Shown: positions 12,709 to 23,914, counted from the stretch's first letter. The stretch is 64,000 nt of DNA from Gentiana macrophylla (GCA_026214975.1 CM047810.1:35637318-35701317), one strand, 5' to 3'. Notes: generated from the letters alone by a model not told the origin. Translations and numbers: made by a program.

Positions 12709-14397
12709 TGTTGGTCCTTTGAAAAGGCTTTGGTTAAGTTTAGAGGGGGGAATAAACTTAACACTTAAAACTTTTGAGTTAACAATTTCAGCAACTTCAA
12801 AGCCTCACGATACTTCAAGAGTCTGTTGAGACTTCAGTGAGCCTCACCGATAAACAAGAGTCTACCGATAGTTCATTTTGTTGAATTTGTGCAAATGGAA
12901 TTATATCAAAGTTAAGCCTTAATACTTGTTGTTAAATATGATACTAAGTATTAGATACTCAGAGTTCAAGTGTGTGATTTCAGCTTGCTAGATTCAGAGG
13001 TTGATGTGTGTAATAAACTAAGTGCGTAATATAAATGCCGAAAGTAAATAGCCGAGATTTTATAGTGGTTCCAGTGGTGTAATCTCGCTACCCACTCTTC
13101 TCCTGCGATGTTGGAGGAAATTCACTAGAGATCTTTGATATAGCTTTTACAAAGATTCCTAAGGTTGCTTGTCCTTCACCAATAACTATGGCTTCACAAA
13201 CTGAAAACTGGGAACAGGTAGGATTGCTGCTCCTGAGTCTTCCACTGGTCCTTGAAGGGTAGGATTGCCTCTTCACCAGCTCCACCACAAACAACGCCTT
13301 TCACACCCAACAGTGCTTCACTGCCTTCAAGAGGTTCTTTATGAAATAAAGATTGAATCAAGTAAATGATTCAATTTGCAAAAAGCTTGATTAGGATGAT
13401 GTAATCAAGCACTTTGCGCCTTCAAGTGTGTAGTCTTGATGCAAATTGAATACGTAATGCACTTGAAGAAATTTACTAGATCAAGAAATTTGTGTTCAAA
13501 GAAGTTCAAGCAGGTGTTTTTCACCAAGATTATCACTTAAAGTTTATCCCAATTTTCATCATCTTTTTCTGAGTTGAAAGTCTTCTATTTATAGGCAAGA
13601 ATGCATGTGACTTGTATTTGAATTTCAAATGTAACCGTTCCTTGTTTTGTCCTATCCGATTTGCATTCTCGTCACTATTCATAGGATCGACACTCGCTGT
13701 AATTCCTTTTGACAAAGGCAATGGCCACCCTTTGACTTGTGTCCATTGGATAAAGTCCTCGAATCATCCTAACGTTTTTTAATCATAACCACCGATTTGT
13801 TTGATCAAATCAGAGGTAGTTGGCTGTCCTTATCCATGTAATCTTCCAAAATAATCTTGAATTAATCGAGGTATATATCAAGAGTTCATCATCTGTTTGA
13901 AGTACTAATCGATCACGATCATCATATTCCCGTGTATAAAATATGATGCAACTGATTTCTTTTATCTAACTTCTAATTGTGAAGTTAGATTACACCATTT
14001 TAATTATAACTAAGTTCCAAACATCATCCAACTTATGGAACTTACACCTTCTACACAAGGTATATGTAATCGCTTTAGGTCATCACAGCACTTGCCTAAA
14101 TTTCTCGATTCCATATCCTTGACTTTAAATACTAAGTTTGATCCCTTAGCCTTCATTTACCGAACAAACCTCACTTTTCGCCTTTTAGCGAGTTCAAGAC
14201 TAGTCTATCGACCTATCTACCCTATCGACTTAGACCATCCACGATACAAGTCACCGACCATTACAAAGGCTTGTTTGATCAAACCTATTTATGAATCAAA
14301 CTCTAATAAACCTATATTTTGATCTAGACATCTTTTGCCTTTGCACTATAACAAATAGTATGGCACTCATCATCAAAACTAAGAAATAAGTCCAACA
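12709..14397 (-). repeat. S1 5-prime LTR
   Basis: A 1,689-bp partner of 625-2302. It is followed on its inner side by the PBS. On its outer side it is followed by a PPT and internal sequence of the same family rather than host DNA, so this one LTR is shared by two internal regions. Confidence 0.9.
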
Positions 14398-15022
14398 ATT
14401 TCCCTTTTTGGTGATGATGCCACTACCCTCACCTAATCAAGAAAGCAAAAGATAAAAACAAAAAAAAACAAATTCACCAATTCTCATTATAATCATTGTT
14501 CATTATTACAAACTAGATGCAAAGAAAGATAAAGAATGATAAGTAGCCGATCTATTGTCTCTTCTCTCTTTCTTGTCTAGCCTTCTCACTAGTTCTTGAT
14601 AGGCTCGATTTGTTCTATCATATCCCTCATCCATTCATTTTCAATCGCTTGTAAAATCAATGTAGGGATTAACTTGCTTCCACCAGCCCAAGCTTCAGAA
14701 GGATAAGGTTTATCCGATTCACTCAAAACCAAACTTCATATACGCTTCTTTAAACTCTTCAAGTGAATCCTTTGCTTTTGTGATAGGCAAGTTCCTATCA
14801 CCTCTGCCACTTTTTCCACTTCTTCCACCTCTGTTGCTTGCCCTTAAGGCTTTAACCCTTGCTTCCCAAAATTTCAATCCCAAGAAAGAGTTAAGACCTT
14901 CATGAAACCCCATGTCATGATAAGGTCTCCTCCTGTTGTAATACTCTTTCTTGTACTGTCTAAGAAGATCATCAGTAAGTTGAACTCTGCCAGGTGCAGG
15001 TTGCCTGAAAGCATTGGTTTCA
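14398..15022 (-). mobile_element. tandem 3-prime internal fragment of the S1 family
   Basis: Homologous to 2303-2926: PPT next to the LTR, then the C-terminal part of the env-like ORF. The minus-strand frame is cleaner here: it reads TDDLLRQYKKEYYNRRRPYH and, after a frame change, SDKPYPSEAWAGGSKLIPTL, ending at a stop at 14589-14591. Homology to the first copy stops near 15022, where the next element begins. The arrangement LTR-internal-LTR-internal is typical of unequal recombination between related elements, or of an insertion into a relative. Confidence 0.75.
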
Positions 15023-15904
15023 TCAGTCCAAGTCGAGGTTGAGGTCTTTGTAGCTGAAAAGGCAAACAAATGGTTGAGGGACCAGGAGTAGACTCCATCT
15101 TAAGCCTGGCCCTGATAGAGGCATTGTCCTATCCTCAAATCTTTTACCAAAAATGAGTTATATAAGAATTCAAAAGTTATAGAATTATCAGAACAAAATT
15201 TAGATACAGATAACAGGTTTCGGGAAATCTGAGAAACACAAAATACATTTGATAAAGTGAGCCGTTTGGGAGAAGCAGCAGTTTGGGAGAAGAAGAGGAT
15301 GGAGGTTGGATCGAAGAAGCTTGTGCGATGGGGTAGGACCAGCAGGAGAAGATGGGTTTACCGGCGGAGTCGACGGAACATGGGAGGTTTTCTGAAAAAG
15401 AAAAAAGTACGGAAGCGGGAAGAGAGACGTATACGGAAATCGACAAAGAAAAAGTACGGAAGCGGGAAGAAAGACGTATACGGAAATCGAAAAGGAGAAA
15501 AAGAAAACGGGATCCGGAGACGAAGTCTCAATGCTCTGATACCATGACAGAATATGGAATGAAAACTGATTTCGTTGATGTGTAAACCATGTACAGTATA
15601 GTGTGTTATATATACAATTGAGGGAATAATCTTAGGTATTCTAGAGATATCTACATAATAAATACAAATATATTCGTAATAAATACAAAATAATACGATA
15701 TAACATAATATAGATCTGAATCCCAATTAATTATTCTATAGAGAAATATTTGTGTCACAACAAAATATACACAATAAATACCAAAACAAACTTTTAAACC
15801 ATTGATTTTTTTAGACTCATATGATTCAATATGTCCTACATCATAATCAATGGCCCAAAGTGTGTTGTATACAATGTTATGACCATTTTGAGATGGCATT
15901 AACA
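15023..15904 (-). mobile_element. internally deleted Copia remnant
   Basis: The minus strand carries an LTR at 15545-15904 (360 bp, TGTTAATGCC to TCTGTCA). Directly after it comes the tRNA-iMet primer site TGGTATCAGAGC at 15533-15544. After about 270 bp of arginine/lysine-rich leader the sequence becomes a Copia pre-integrase fragment (RNLLSVSKFCSDNSITFEF, then NSFLVKD) running to about 15030. Gag and protease are missing and there is no second LTR. The fragment abuts the S1-family internal sequence. Confidence 0.7.
15404..15498. repeat. 47-bp tandem duplication
   Basis: Two head-to-tail copies containing GTACGGAAGCGGGAAG and GACGTATACGGAAATCG, offset by 47 bp, within the leader of the Copia remnant. 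The basic ORFs in this stretch reflect the repeat. Confidence 0.75.
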
Positions 15905-15945
15905 ATATTCTTATTCTATACCTGGTCTAACTCATAGCTTTTCCT

Positions 15946-16051
15946 ACAACTGAATTATATACAAATGAATCAATATTGTCTCCCGATCAAGTTTAGTTAC
16001 AACTGAATTATACAGAAATGAATCAATATTGTCTCCCGATCGAGTTTAATT
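15946..16051. repeat. 53-bp tandem duplication
   Basis: ACAACTGAATTATA to TCTCCCGATC occurs twice, 53 bp apart, downstream of the SAUR stop codon. The copies differ at a few bases, so the duplication is fairly recent. Confidence 0.8.
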
Positions 16052-16107
16052 TGTGTGACACAACTCACAAGAAGGGAGAAAAAAATAAGAATAAATGTTT
16101 CTAAAAA

Positions 16108-16401
16108 CTAAAAGGAAAGGCGTTTCTCAGCCTTGACTAAAGCGAGCAACGTTTCAAAAGCAAGAACGGAGCAAGGTAGAGCGATAGGTTCGGATTCCGT
16201 ACATTGGATTTCCTCTTCATAACGATCCAATAAAGCCTGAAATCTGAGGGAAGATAGACAAGAAAGCGGGATCACATATCTTTTATGTTCCTTCCCAACA
16301 TACACCGGAAAACATCCCCTCGGAGTCGGAGCCATCTTCCTCTTCTTCTTTCTCAGCTTTTTCGCAATCCATTTTATGACTTTCTTCCCCGTCCCCAACA
16401 T
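16108..16401 (-). CDS. SAUR family small auxin-responsive protein
   Basis: Intronless ORF of 97 codons from the methionine at 16401 (119 if the upstream methionine at 16467 is used). The N-terminus is basic (KKVIKWIAKKLRKKKRKM). The SAUR core follows: TPRGCFPVYVGKEHKRYVIP, then FQALLDRYEEEI, then IALPCSVLAFETLL. SAUR proteins are short, single-exon, rapidly auxin-induced regulators; many inhibit PP2C.D phosphatases and so activate plasma-membrane proton pumps during cell expansion. I prefer the 16401 start because it begins with the family-like basic segment and leaves a normal 5-prime leader of about 100 nt after the TATA box. It is the only intact-looking host gene here and is flanked on both sides by transposons. 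The particular SAUR subgroup cannot be assigned. Confidence 0.85.
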   Translation of the reverse strand: MLGTGKKVIKWIAKKLRKKKRKMAPTPRGCFPVYVGKEHKRYVIPLSCLSSLRFQALLDRYEEEIQCTESEPIALPCSVLAFETLLALVKAEKRLSF

Positions 16402-16528
16402 TATTGCAGAATCAATCAGATGCAAAGTTTGAATGTGACAACAGTAGAACTGTAGAAGCGCATGCAATCGTTATCGTGCATGTGCAAAGGGATTGAAGAT
16501 GAGAAGAATGAATACGACTTCAAACAGC

Positions 16529-16535
16529 TTTTATA
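16529..16535 (-). promoter_or_regulatory. SAUR TATA box
   Basis: The minus strand reads CTATAAAAGC, a near-consensus plant TATA box, 128 bp upstream of the preferred SAUR start and 62 bp upstream of the alternative start. Confidence 0.7.
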
Positions 16536-16607
16536 GTAGTAGTAGTTGATGTTATTCTTGCTTGTTTTTGTTTACGTGTGAACTTTCTACATTTTGAAAT
16601 ATATCTA

Positions 16608-16613
16608 CACGTG
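16608..16613. promoter_or_regulatory. G-box in SAUR promoter
   Basis: A perfect CACGTG palindrome about 75 bp upstream of the TATA box, with a second ACGTG core at about 16574-16578. G-boxes bind bHLH (PIF) and bZIP factors, which regulate many SAUR genes. The role here is inferred from position only. Confidence 0.5.
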
Positions 16614-16722
16614 GAAAAGAAAAGGAAAACATGATGTTTTTGTTAGTATTTTATTTTATTTTAAGTTGTTGTTGACCGGGAAATGTCTAGGGAATTGGCT
16701 GACAGCTGACTTAGAATACGGC

Positions 16723-16728
16723 GAGACA
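16723..16728 (-). promoter_or_regulatory. candidate auxin-response element TGTCTC
   Basis: The canonical AuxRE hexamer TGTCTC reads on the SAUR strand about 190 bp upstream of the TATA box. It lies inside the left terminal repeat of a probable hAT-like element. A hexamer can occur by chance. Confidence 0.4.
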
Positions 16729-16854
16729 GACCTAGAAATTTTTTTTCAGTAGGGATCGAATTCTCATTAAAATATGATATTGAAAGTTTTTCTTGAAAAA
16801 TTCACAAATGTTAATAAGAAAAAAGGAAAAACATAAATATCAAATACTAAAAAA

Positions 16855-17045
16855 GAAAAAATAAAACATAAATTACAAACCGTAGATAAAAAACAAACAA
16901 AGGAAAAAATAAAACATAAATTACAAATCAAAAAATAAAACATAAATTACAAACCGTAGATAAAAAACAAACAAAGGAAAAAATAAAACATAAATTACAA
17001 ATCGTAGGTAAAAAACAAACAAAAAAAGGATAAAAAAAAAAAAAA
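16855..17045. repeat. A-rich tandem array
   Basis: Four copies of a unit around AAAACATAAATTACAAA, spaced about 47, 26 and 47 bp apart, giving a 73-bp two-step period. It ends in an A13 run. Confidence 0.7.
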
Positions 17046-17248
17046 TAAGTAGCAACAAGGATTCGAACGCCTGACTGCTTGGTTAATGCTTAGAAAACAT
17101 GCCAATTTAAGGAGATTTTTCTAAGAATGTTCGAAATTATATACATACACAGGTATTTAATATTATTGGAGGGGTATACTAGTAATTTCACTCTGAAATT
17201 TGAGTGGGGGCCATGCACCCCCCCTCCTCCATGCTGGGTCCGTCCCTG

Positions 17249-17629
17249 CAGCGAAGGAATTAACGGGATGCTCTGGCCGGACCCGGATAAAATTTGTCAA
17301 TGATATGAGATACGAGTATGTGTACGACAAGGGCAGTAGAAGAGGGGTATTTTCCGCGACAAGGACAATAATTTTATGATGGTCCTGGACTAAATTTTTA
17401 AACCATTATGTCATTAATTTGAACGGTTCTTGTTTTTATACAAAGCGTTCCATCCGAAATCTTTTAAATACTATTGGTTGGATACGTCACGTAGGATTCG
17501 ATAATGAACAATTGTAAAGTTTGTGATTAATTTGACTGAATGTTTACATTTTCCATACAATGAAATTAACTGTTGAGTTTATTTTTGGGAATGTAAGCTT
17601 TTTATTAAACAAAATCCGCGATAGCGGGA
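17249..17629. other. intergenic, nothing recognised
   Basis: Between the putative MITE end and the Copia LTR. No ORF, repeat or RNA gene was recognised. It ends in the 5-bp target duplication CGGGA (17625-17629). Confidence 0.6.
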
Positions 17630-17815
17630 TGAAAGGAATAATTTTCCCGTGTCTTTTCTATTGATCAGTATTGCAATATATACAGTTTAGGGGTTACAGC
17701 TTTTACTAGCTACAATCAAGGATCTTCCTAGAATAGATTAGCAAGGCATTAACTACTGAGAATATTACAAGATTAATTACAAAATAATTAACATTATTTT
17801 CGTATATTTCTAACA
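17630..17815 (-). repeat. Copia 3-prime LTR
   Basis: 186 bp; on the minus strand TGTTAGAAATATACG to CCTTTCA. Partner of 22205-22388. Confidence 0.93.
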
Positions 17816-20800
17816 CTCCCCATGATCGAAGCGGGAGGTTCGCGAACATCTTGAGATCGGACCGAAATCTTCAAAGAGAACTCGAGGAAGGCCTTTAGTG
17901 AAGATATCGGCGATCCGATGGCGAGATGGGACATGGAGAACACGAACTTGACCACGAGCAACCTTTTCACGGATGAAATGAATGTCCATTTCAATGTGTT
18001 TAGTCTTGGCCGATCTGGACCGGGTTGCCGGAAAGATATACTGCACTTACATTGTCGCAAAAAACTAAGGTGGCTTTGTGGATGGGACAATGGAGCTCCA
18101 AAAATAAATTACGCAGCCAACATGATTACGAAACAACATTGGCAACGCCGCGATATTCTCGCTTCAAAGACTAGAACGGGACAATGTGGGTTGGCGCTTA
18201 GCGGACCAGAAAGGAGATTGTCACCGAGGAAGACACAATACCTGAGAGGTGGATCGACGAGTGTCGTGGCAGCCACCCCAACTGCATCGGTGTAGGATAT
18301 TAAACCTGAAAGGGAGGGACGGATGCGAGATGTAATCCATAGTGAAGAGTGCCTCGAGATAACGGAGTATGCGTTTGAGGCATGCATGTGATAATCTTTC
18401 GGATCGTGCATATGGAGGCAAATTTGTTGGACAAAGATAGATATGTCGGGTCGAGTAAAAGTGAGATATTGAAGAGCACCGCTAAGCTGCGATAAAGAGT
18501 GGGGTCCGCATATGGAGAACCGTATAAGAAGAAGCGAGTTTAGATTGAGTATCCACCGGGTAAGCACCGGGTTGCAAGAGGACATGCCACCCGCTCAATA
18601 ATATCTTCAACATATTTTCGTTGGCTCAAAAATAAGCCACCACATGGCGTGTTACTGAGAGACGCCAAGAAATAGCTAAGGGGCCAAGATCTTTCATAGC
18701 AAATTCTCGAGGCAAGCAATGACATGATATGAATGCGAAGACGTTCGAGAGGATGTAGTGAGGATGATGTCATCGACATATAATAGTAAATAAGCCATGT
18801 CGGCACCCTTGCAATAAATAAATAGAGAATGACCGGACTTCTTATGTGAAAAACCAATAGATGAGACGAAATCAAGAAACCGTTGATACCAAGCTCGTGG
18901 AGCTTGTTTGAGGTCAGATAGAGATTTCTTTCAGAGGCATACATAATCCGGATGAACAGGATCACGGAAACCTGGCGGTGGTGCATGTAAACGGTTTCAT
19001 GCAAGTCGCCACGCAAGAACGCGTTCTTTACATCAAGTTGATGAATGTTCCAAGCTTTGGACAATGCAATACTCAGAACCGCGCGTATGGTAGCCGGTTT
19101 CACAACCGGGCTAAACGTCTCGTCACAATCCACGCCAACCTGTTGAGATCTGCCATCACCTACAAGACGAGCTTTATAGCGCTCAAAAGAACCATCAGAA
19201 TTCTTTTTGTGACGGAAAATCCACATTGATCGAATAATATTAGCATTAACTGGACGGGGTACCAAATCCCACGTCTTATTTTCAATAAGAGCATTAAATT
19301 CATCTAACATTGCGGCTTTCCAATTCGGGTCGGACAAGGCAAGTTTCGGATTGCGAGGAAGGGGGGAAGAAGAGACGGAGGTGGAAAGATTATACAGTTG
19401 TTTGGGCTTGAAAATACCGCGCATGGCACGAGTAGTCATTGTGCGAGCGGGCTGTGGGCTAACCGAATGGTGAGAAGGGGTTTGAGGTGATTGGGCCGCT
19501 GGAGATTCAGTCTGTAGAGGAGGCTGGGGAAGAGGAGCATCGGGCTGGGCCTGGTCCTGGTTTGAAGTAGGGGGAGAAGATGGGCCGGATGTGGGGGAGT
19601 CCGGCTGGACAGGATGTTGGGCCGATGTGGGGAAGACTGATCCAGAGGATGCATTGGGTAGAGAATTTTGGATATTTTGTAAAATAAGAGGGTGAATATC
19701 ATGATGTAAAAAATCATATGAGGGTGTTGAGGCGGAGTGCATTTCAGCAAACGGGAATCGGCATTCGTCAAAAATTACATGTCGAGAAATAATTATTTTG
19801 CGACTCGATAAGTCAAAGCACTTATATCCTCGATGATTTGGCGGAAAGCCTAAGAAAACACACGGAGTTGAACGTGGTTGTAGTTTATTTATTGTGGTGG
19901 AGGGATGAAGAGGAAAACAAAGACATCCGAAAGTACGGAGGTGGGCGTAGGACGGAACCCGATGGTAGAGAATTTGTGTGGGAGATTTATTGTGAAGATT
20001 TTTATGTGGAATTATGTTTAAGAGATATGTGGCCATTTGGAGGGCATGGTGCCAATAATTGGGAGGAAGTGATGCGTGAGCGAGAAGCGTGCGAATCAAA
20101 TTATTTATGGTTCGAATTTTGCGCTCGGCCTTACCATTTTGAGAGGAAGTATGTGGACAAGAGAACCGGAAGAGGATGCCATGCGTTTGGCAATATGATT
20201 TTAGTGGTGCATTATCGAATTCCCTACCATTATCACATTGTAAGCTTTTTATAGTGGAGTGAAATTGCGTTTGGACGGTAGTACTTAGAGAAGAAAAAAT
20301 GGAACAAACTTGCGATTTATGGCCTATGGGAAATGTCCACAAAAAATCAGAAAAATCATCCAGAAATAGAACATAATAACGGTGACCAGCCGTGCTTAAA
20401 ACAGGTGATGTCCATAAATCACTGTGTATTATTGCAAAAGGTGAAACCGTATGTGAAGTGGAAGAATAAAAAGGCAATTTAACTTGTTTCCCAAAAACAC
20501 AAGACTCACGATTACACGAGTTTGATAACGAAGAACAAGTAATAAATTTATTTTGCTGAAGTGAACGTAAAACAGGAGCGCCCGGGTGACCCAAACGGTT
20601 ATGCCATAACGTGGGAGTAAGAGTGACAAAAGCGGAGGGAAGCGGTGGATTCGGGTCAGGTTGAAGAGGATAAAGGTCGCCGGTGCTATTGCATCTCATA
20701 AGGGGCGTCCCCGTCGGAATATCCTTCACAGAAAAACCAAAAGGATCAAATTCAACAGATACATTATTGTCAGTGGTGAAACGGCGCACGGATATTAAAT

Positions 20801-22120
20801 TTTTAATAAGGTTAGGGGCATGCAGGACATTGCGTAATTGTAGAGGTGGGTGAGGTGGGGATAGGGACGTTTGTCCTAGACCGCGAATGGGAATACGTTG
20901 ACCACTACCGACAATAATTTGACGATTTAAATTACTCGTATTGAAATAAGAGGAGAGTGTACCATTGGAGGACGTCATGTGAGACGTTGCGCCCGTATCG
21001 AGATACCAATTCTCATCCGGCTGTTGGAGAGACATGGTGTGCATTGCTGCTTCAATGTCCGTCGGCATGGCATTGTGAGAAGGAGCTGGGCTGCTTTGCG
21101 TGTTGAAGGCTTGATGAGGGCGGCTACCCAAAATACCAGGCTGTTGTGAAGGTGGCCTGGCCCATGCTGTTGTCGGATACGGACAGGGAGGTGCTGCCCA
21201 TGGTCCCCAAGCCCAAGGTGGATAGGAGGCCTGCCAAGCCGCCTGCCGGAGGTTCTTGAACCATTGGGACGTGGGCTGAGGCCGCCCATGACCGCATCGC
21301 TGCTGCTGAGAATTATGTCGGCCACCTCCACGGCCTCTGCCTGAGTTTCGACCACCACCACGTCCGCCATGACTGGAATTGTGACCCCCACGCTTCTGTC
21401 CAGATTGCTGACGGAGCTGATTGGTGCCATCCGAGGTGCCTCCATGAGTGATGAGGGCCGATTCTGTGGAGGATTGAGCAGAGATGCTTTTGTGTTTTCG
21501 AGTTTCTTCGAGAATAAGCTTGGACCGAGCCTCATAGAAGGGAGGCAAGGGATCAATTTGGCTGAGATAGGTGGCGACTCCATCGTAATTCTCATTGAGG
21601 CCTGCAATTAACTGAAGCACAAGGCGATTATTCGAGACCGGTGCACCGACGTTTGAGAGCTGATCAGAAATGTTTTTAAGCTCTTGACAGTAAGCCGAAA
21701 TATTCGGAAAATCATCCAATTTTACGGTGCCGAATTGATTTTCCAGATATAGTGCGCGTTGATTTTTGTTGTCTCGAAATATGCTTTCCAATCGATCCCA
21801 AGTTTTCTGGGCAGTAGCGTCCGGCTCGATGATGGTCTCCAAAAGATCATTGGAGATTGTTCCATAAATCTATTGCAACACAACAGCATCTAAACGGTTT
21901 TAGAGTTCTTCGTCGATCTCAGTAGTAGCAGTCGATTTTTCAGCATTTTTGGTGGTTGATTTTGGGGAATGATGTGATCAATCACCTTGTAAACCCGGCA
22001 GTGGATCTTAAACAGTTCAGCCCAAGACGAATACTGAACGTTCTCCATTTTGAGGGTGATAGGAACATAATTTTTGATGTTGTTGACTGCTAGTGCCGGG
22101 TGAAATTTGGAATCAGCCAT
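17816..22120 (-). pseudogene. Copia gag-pol with frameshifts
   Basis: Gag starts at 22120 (MADSKFHPALAVNNI) 73 bp after the PBS. A frame change near 21850 leads into a 1,100-codon frame (21842-18540) holding the gag UBN2 core and an RG-rich, Trp/Pro-rich tail with no CCHC knuckle. The protease follows (WYLDTGATSHM, about residue 280), then pre-integrase (WHNRLGHPG) and integrase with the D, D, E residues in HSDLW, CDNGREF and NGKAERK. RT begins with LDVKNAFLRGDLHE. A second frame change near 18965 leads to the RT catalytic LLYVDDIIL at about 18766-18790, and RNase H ends at 17816 (TKHIEMDIHFI, IADIFTKGLP). Only about three frame breaks separate it from an intact polyprotein. The plus-strand ORFs at 17918-18295 and 19838-20254 are antisense shadows. 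Confidence 0.92.
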
Positions 22121-22192
22121 TGATATCCAAATTAGGTTGATGAAGAAGGGAGATGTCGAAGAAAAGAATGAGGAAAAAAGATTAGAGAGGAA

Positions 22193-22204
22193 GCTCTGAT
22201 ACCA
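22193..22204 (-). other. Copia primer-binding site
   Basis: TGGTATCAGAGC on the minus strand, a perfect match to the initiator tRNA-Met complement, directly adjacent to the LTR end. Confidence 0.92.
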
Positions 22205-22388
22205 TGAAAGGAATAATTTTCCCGTGTCTTTTCTATTGATCAGTATTGCAATATATACAGTTTAGGGGTTACAGCTTTTACTAGCTACAATCAAGGATCT
22301 TCCTAGAATAGATTAGCAAGGCATTAACTACAGAATATTACAGTATTAATTACAAAATAATTAACATTATTTTCGGTATATTCTAACA
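22205..22388 (-). repeat. Copia 5-prime LTR
   Basis: 184 bp; partner of 17630-17815, followed by the target duplication CGGGA at 22389-22393. Confidence 0.93.
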
Positions 22389-22393
22389 CGGGA

Positions 22394-22604
22394 GATTACA
22401 TCATAAGAAGGGGTAGTTAACCGTTGAATTAAGTAAATATTTACATAATTCTAGTGTTTCTCTTTTCTTAATCTTTTTAGCATTAAATCTCCTTTATTAT
22501 AAGATTATTTTTTTATGTAAACATTCGAGTTGTATTACTAATATAAAATATTAAAAAAAACGTTTGTTAACGACTTAACGGGATGTGTGTGTGTTTTTTC
22601 TTTT

Positions 22605-22635
<31 letters not shown>

Positions 22636-23907
22636 GTTTGAGAGAGTGTGTTTTTAGTTTTTAGCGTGATAGTTTTTGGAATGGTCTGAAAAACGTGACT
22701 TGATATTTTACCAACCTTTTAAGGAATAAAATTATTTTTTTTAAATTGTTAAACCCTAACCACAATGTTTCTCATTCTCTCTATGTCTCACGAGTTGAGT
22801 GAATATGTTAATGACCCAGAGTGATAGGCCATTTATTATACTAAAGAACTAAAAGAAATCATCCTTTACGGGATTCGGATCTCCACACTCTAGCTTAAGG
22901 TCCAACTGTCATTTTAAAATATATAATTTTTTACCACTAGGTCATATCTTGAGGCACGTTGTATGTTGGTAATAGTACTTTTTTAGTAGTAGGAGCATAA
23001 GAGCACTTGAATCGGTGGCTCTTAAGAAAAAAAAATTCTAGTTTATAGATTCAAACAAATATTTTCACTATTTAATGGAATCTGACGATGTTCTAAAATC
23101 GTACGGATATTACTGCGGATAACTGGATATTTAGAGGATAATCCAACTATCAATCTGATGGTGTTTGTATTGATTTTTAATAGTGTTTATGATGCCTGCC
23201 AATGAATCTGAGATCAAATCAATAACATAGTTCTAATAATGAGGATGAAAGTCCTTTCAGAGGTTGTCTCTGAAGTTAGTGGATGCACACACGTTTTCCA
23301 TGATTTGAGGGGTATGGGGATCATGTAGCAGTTATTGTTTGTGTCATAATAGGGCAACAATCACATAGTCATTAAGAGAGCAGTTACAATCGTGGTATAA
23401 AGCCTTGCATAATGTCTGGAATGCCCATTAATGCAGAGCTCGTGTTGTCTGAGATCGTGCACGCCTCGTACCGGGATGAATACGATGTTTGAGGTAATCG
23501 AGTACCGGGTTAGCAATATGAGGTCGTATGCATTCTGTACCGAGCCAAAATGATACTTGCTGAGGTCTGTTGATGTAGGGTCCGATATTCGGCTTGAGCC
23601 CGTATGGGCCCAATTGTTGTAATAGTCCGATAACTCTTTATGAGTGACACATGTACGATTTTAGGTCATACCCATATCAAAAACCCCCCCAAACCTGAGT
23701 TGTGATGTAAGTTGTAGGTTAGGTCTGCCAATACGTGATGTGGCCCGAACTGAGAGGCTAGACTTAAACCGTTTCTAATTAAAGCGATTGATGTCTGCCA
23801 ACCTCTCTAGTGGAATTCAAATCATTTCTAATTCGATCGAGACATTATTTCGTATGCAGTCAATCAAATGATACCAACATTCGATGAGCATCCACATGAG
23901 TTCTGCT
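22394..23907. other. intergenic, no gene recognised
   Basis: AT-rich, with a GT-rich stretch leading into a poly-T tract. The small ORFs show no recognisable motif. The stretch after about 23640 leads into the promoter of the gypsy-type transposon gene and may be its 5-prime flank or an eroded LTR. Confidence 0.5.
22607..22635. repeat. poly-T tract (T29)
   Basis: An uninterrupted run of 29 T, preceded by a short GT repeat and TTTTTTC runs. It could be a microsatellite or the tail of a minus-strand retroposon; no retroposon body was recognised. Confidence 0.9.
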
Positions 23908-23914
23908 TATAAAT
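23908..23914 (+). promoter_or_regulatory. TATA box of the gypsy-type gene
   Basis: TATAAAT is followed by a pyrimidine-rich patch (CTTATCTCTTTCTTTCACTT) and 66 bp later by the start codon at 23980. Spacing and the pyrimidine patch match plant core promoters. Confidence 0.5.

Larger units (their letters stand above)
625..14397 (-). mobile_element. Sirevirus-like Copia retrotransposon S1
   Basis: LTR retrotransposon read on the minus strand: 5-prime LTR 12709-14397, PBS, gag, pol (protease-integrase-RT-RNase H order), a 4.6 kb extra region with an env-like ORF, PPT, and 3-prime LTR 625-2302. LTRs start TGTTGGACTT and end CCAACA. Length is 13.8 kb. The long LTRs, repeated CCHC knuckles in gag and the ORF between pol and the 3-prime LTR are features of the Sirevirus genus of Copia. 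All reading frames are broken by frameshifts and stops. The DNA beyond 14397 is again PPT plus 3-prime internal sequence of the same family, so the upper LTR lies between two internal regions and no target duplication is expected there. Confidence 0.88.
16721..17248. mobile_element. probable hAT-like non-autonomous element (MITE)
   Basis: The right end reads CTGGGTCCGTCCCTG, the complement of the CAGGGACGGACCCAG terminus typical of plant hAT elements. The left end GAGACAGACCTAG matches it imperfectly in inverted orientation. There is no transposase. The interior is A-rich with a short tandem array, and a C-rich patch adjoins the right terminus. No clear 8-bp target duplication was found, so the ends are approximate. 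Confidence 0.4.
17630..22388 (-). mobile_element. Copia retrotransposon with 184-186 bp LTRs
   Basis: Complete 4,759-bp element on the minus strand. LTRs are at 22205-22388 and 17630-17815, the PBS at 22193-22204 and the PPT (ATGGGGAG) directly inside the 3-prime LTR. The target duplication is CGGGA at 17625-17629 and 22389-22393. Short LTRs, one gag-pol frame and the Trp/Pro-rich gag tail resemble the Ale/Retrofit group, a tentative assignment. The LTRs differ by a handful of small changes, so insertion is recent or the differences are sequencing errors. Confidence 0.95.

Noticed and set aside
15257..15585. Arg/Lys-rich plus-strand ORFs resembling a nuclear protein
   Set aside because: They cross a 47-bp duplication and the PBS of a Copia remnant; the minus strand carries the recognisable pre-integrase motif.
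17045..17100. tRNA-like TGGTTCGAATCC-type arm (GCGTTCGAATCC on the minus strand)
   Set aside because: No matching acceptor stem or anticodon arm; it lies in a probable MITE, where such arms occur by chance.
17918..18295. 125-codon plus-strand ORF
   Set aside because: Antisense shadow of the Copia RNase H region.
19838..20254. 138-codon plus-strand ORF
   Set aside because: Antisense shadow of the Copia integrase region; codon pattern follows the minus strand.
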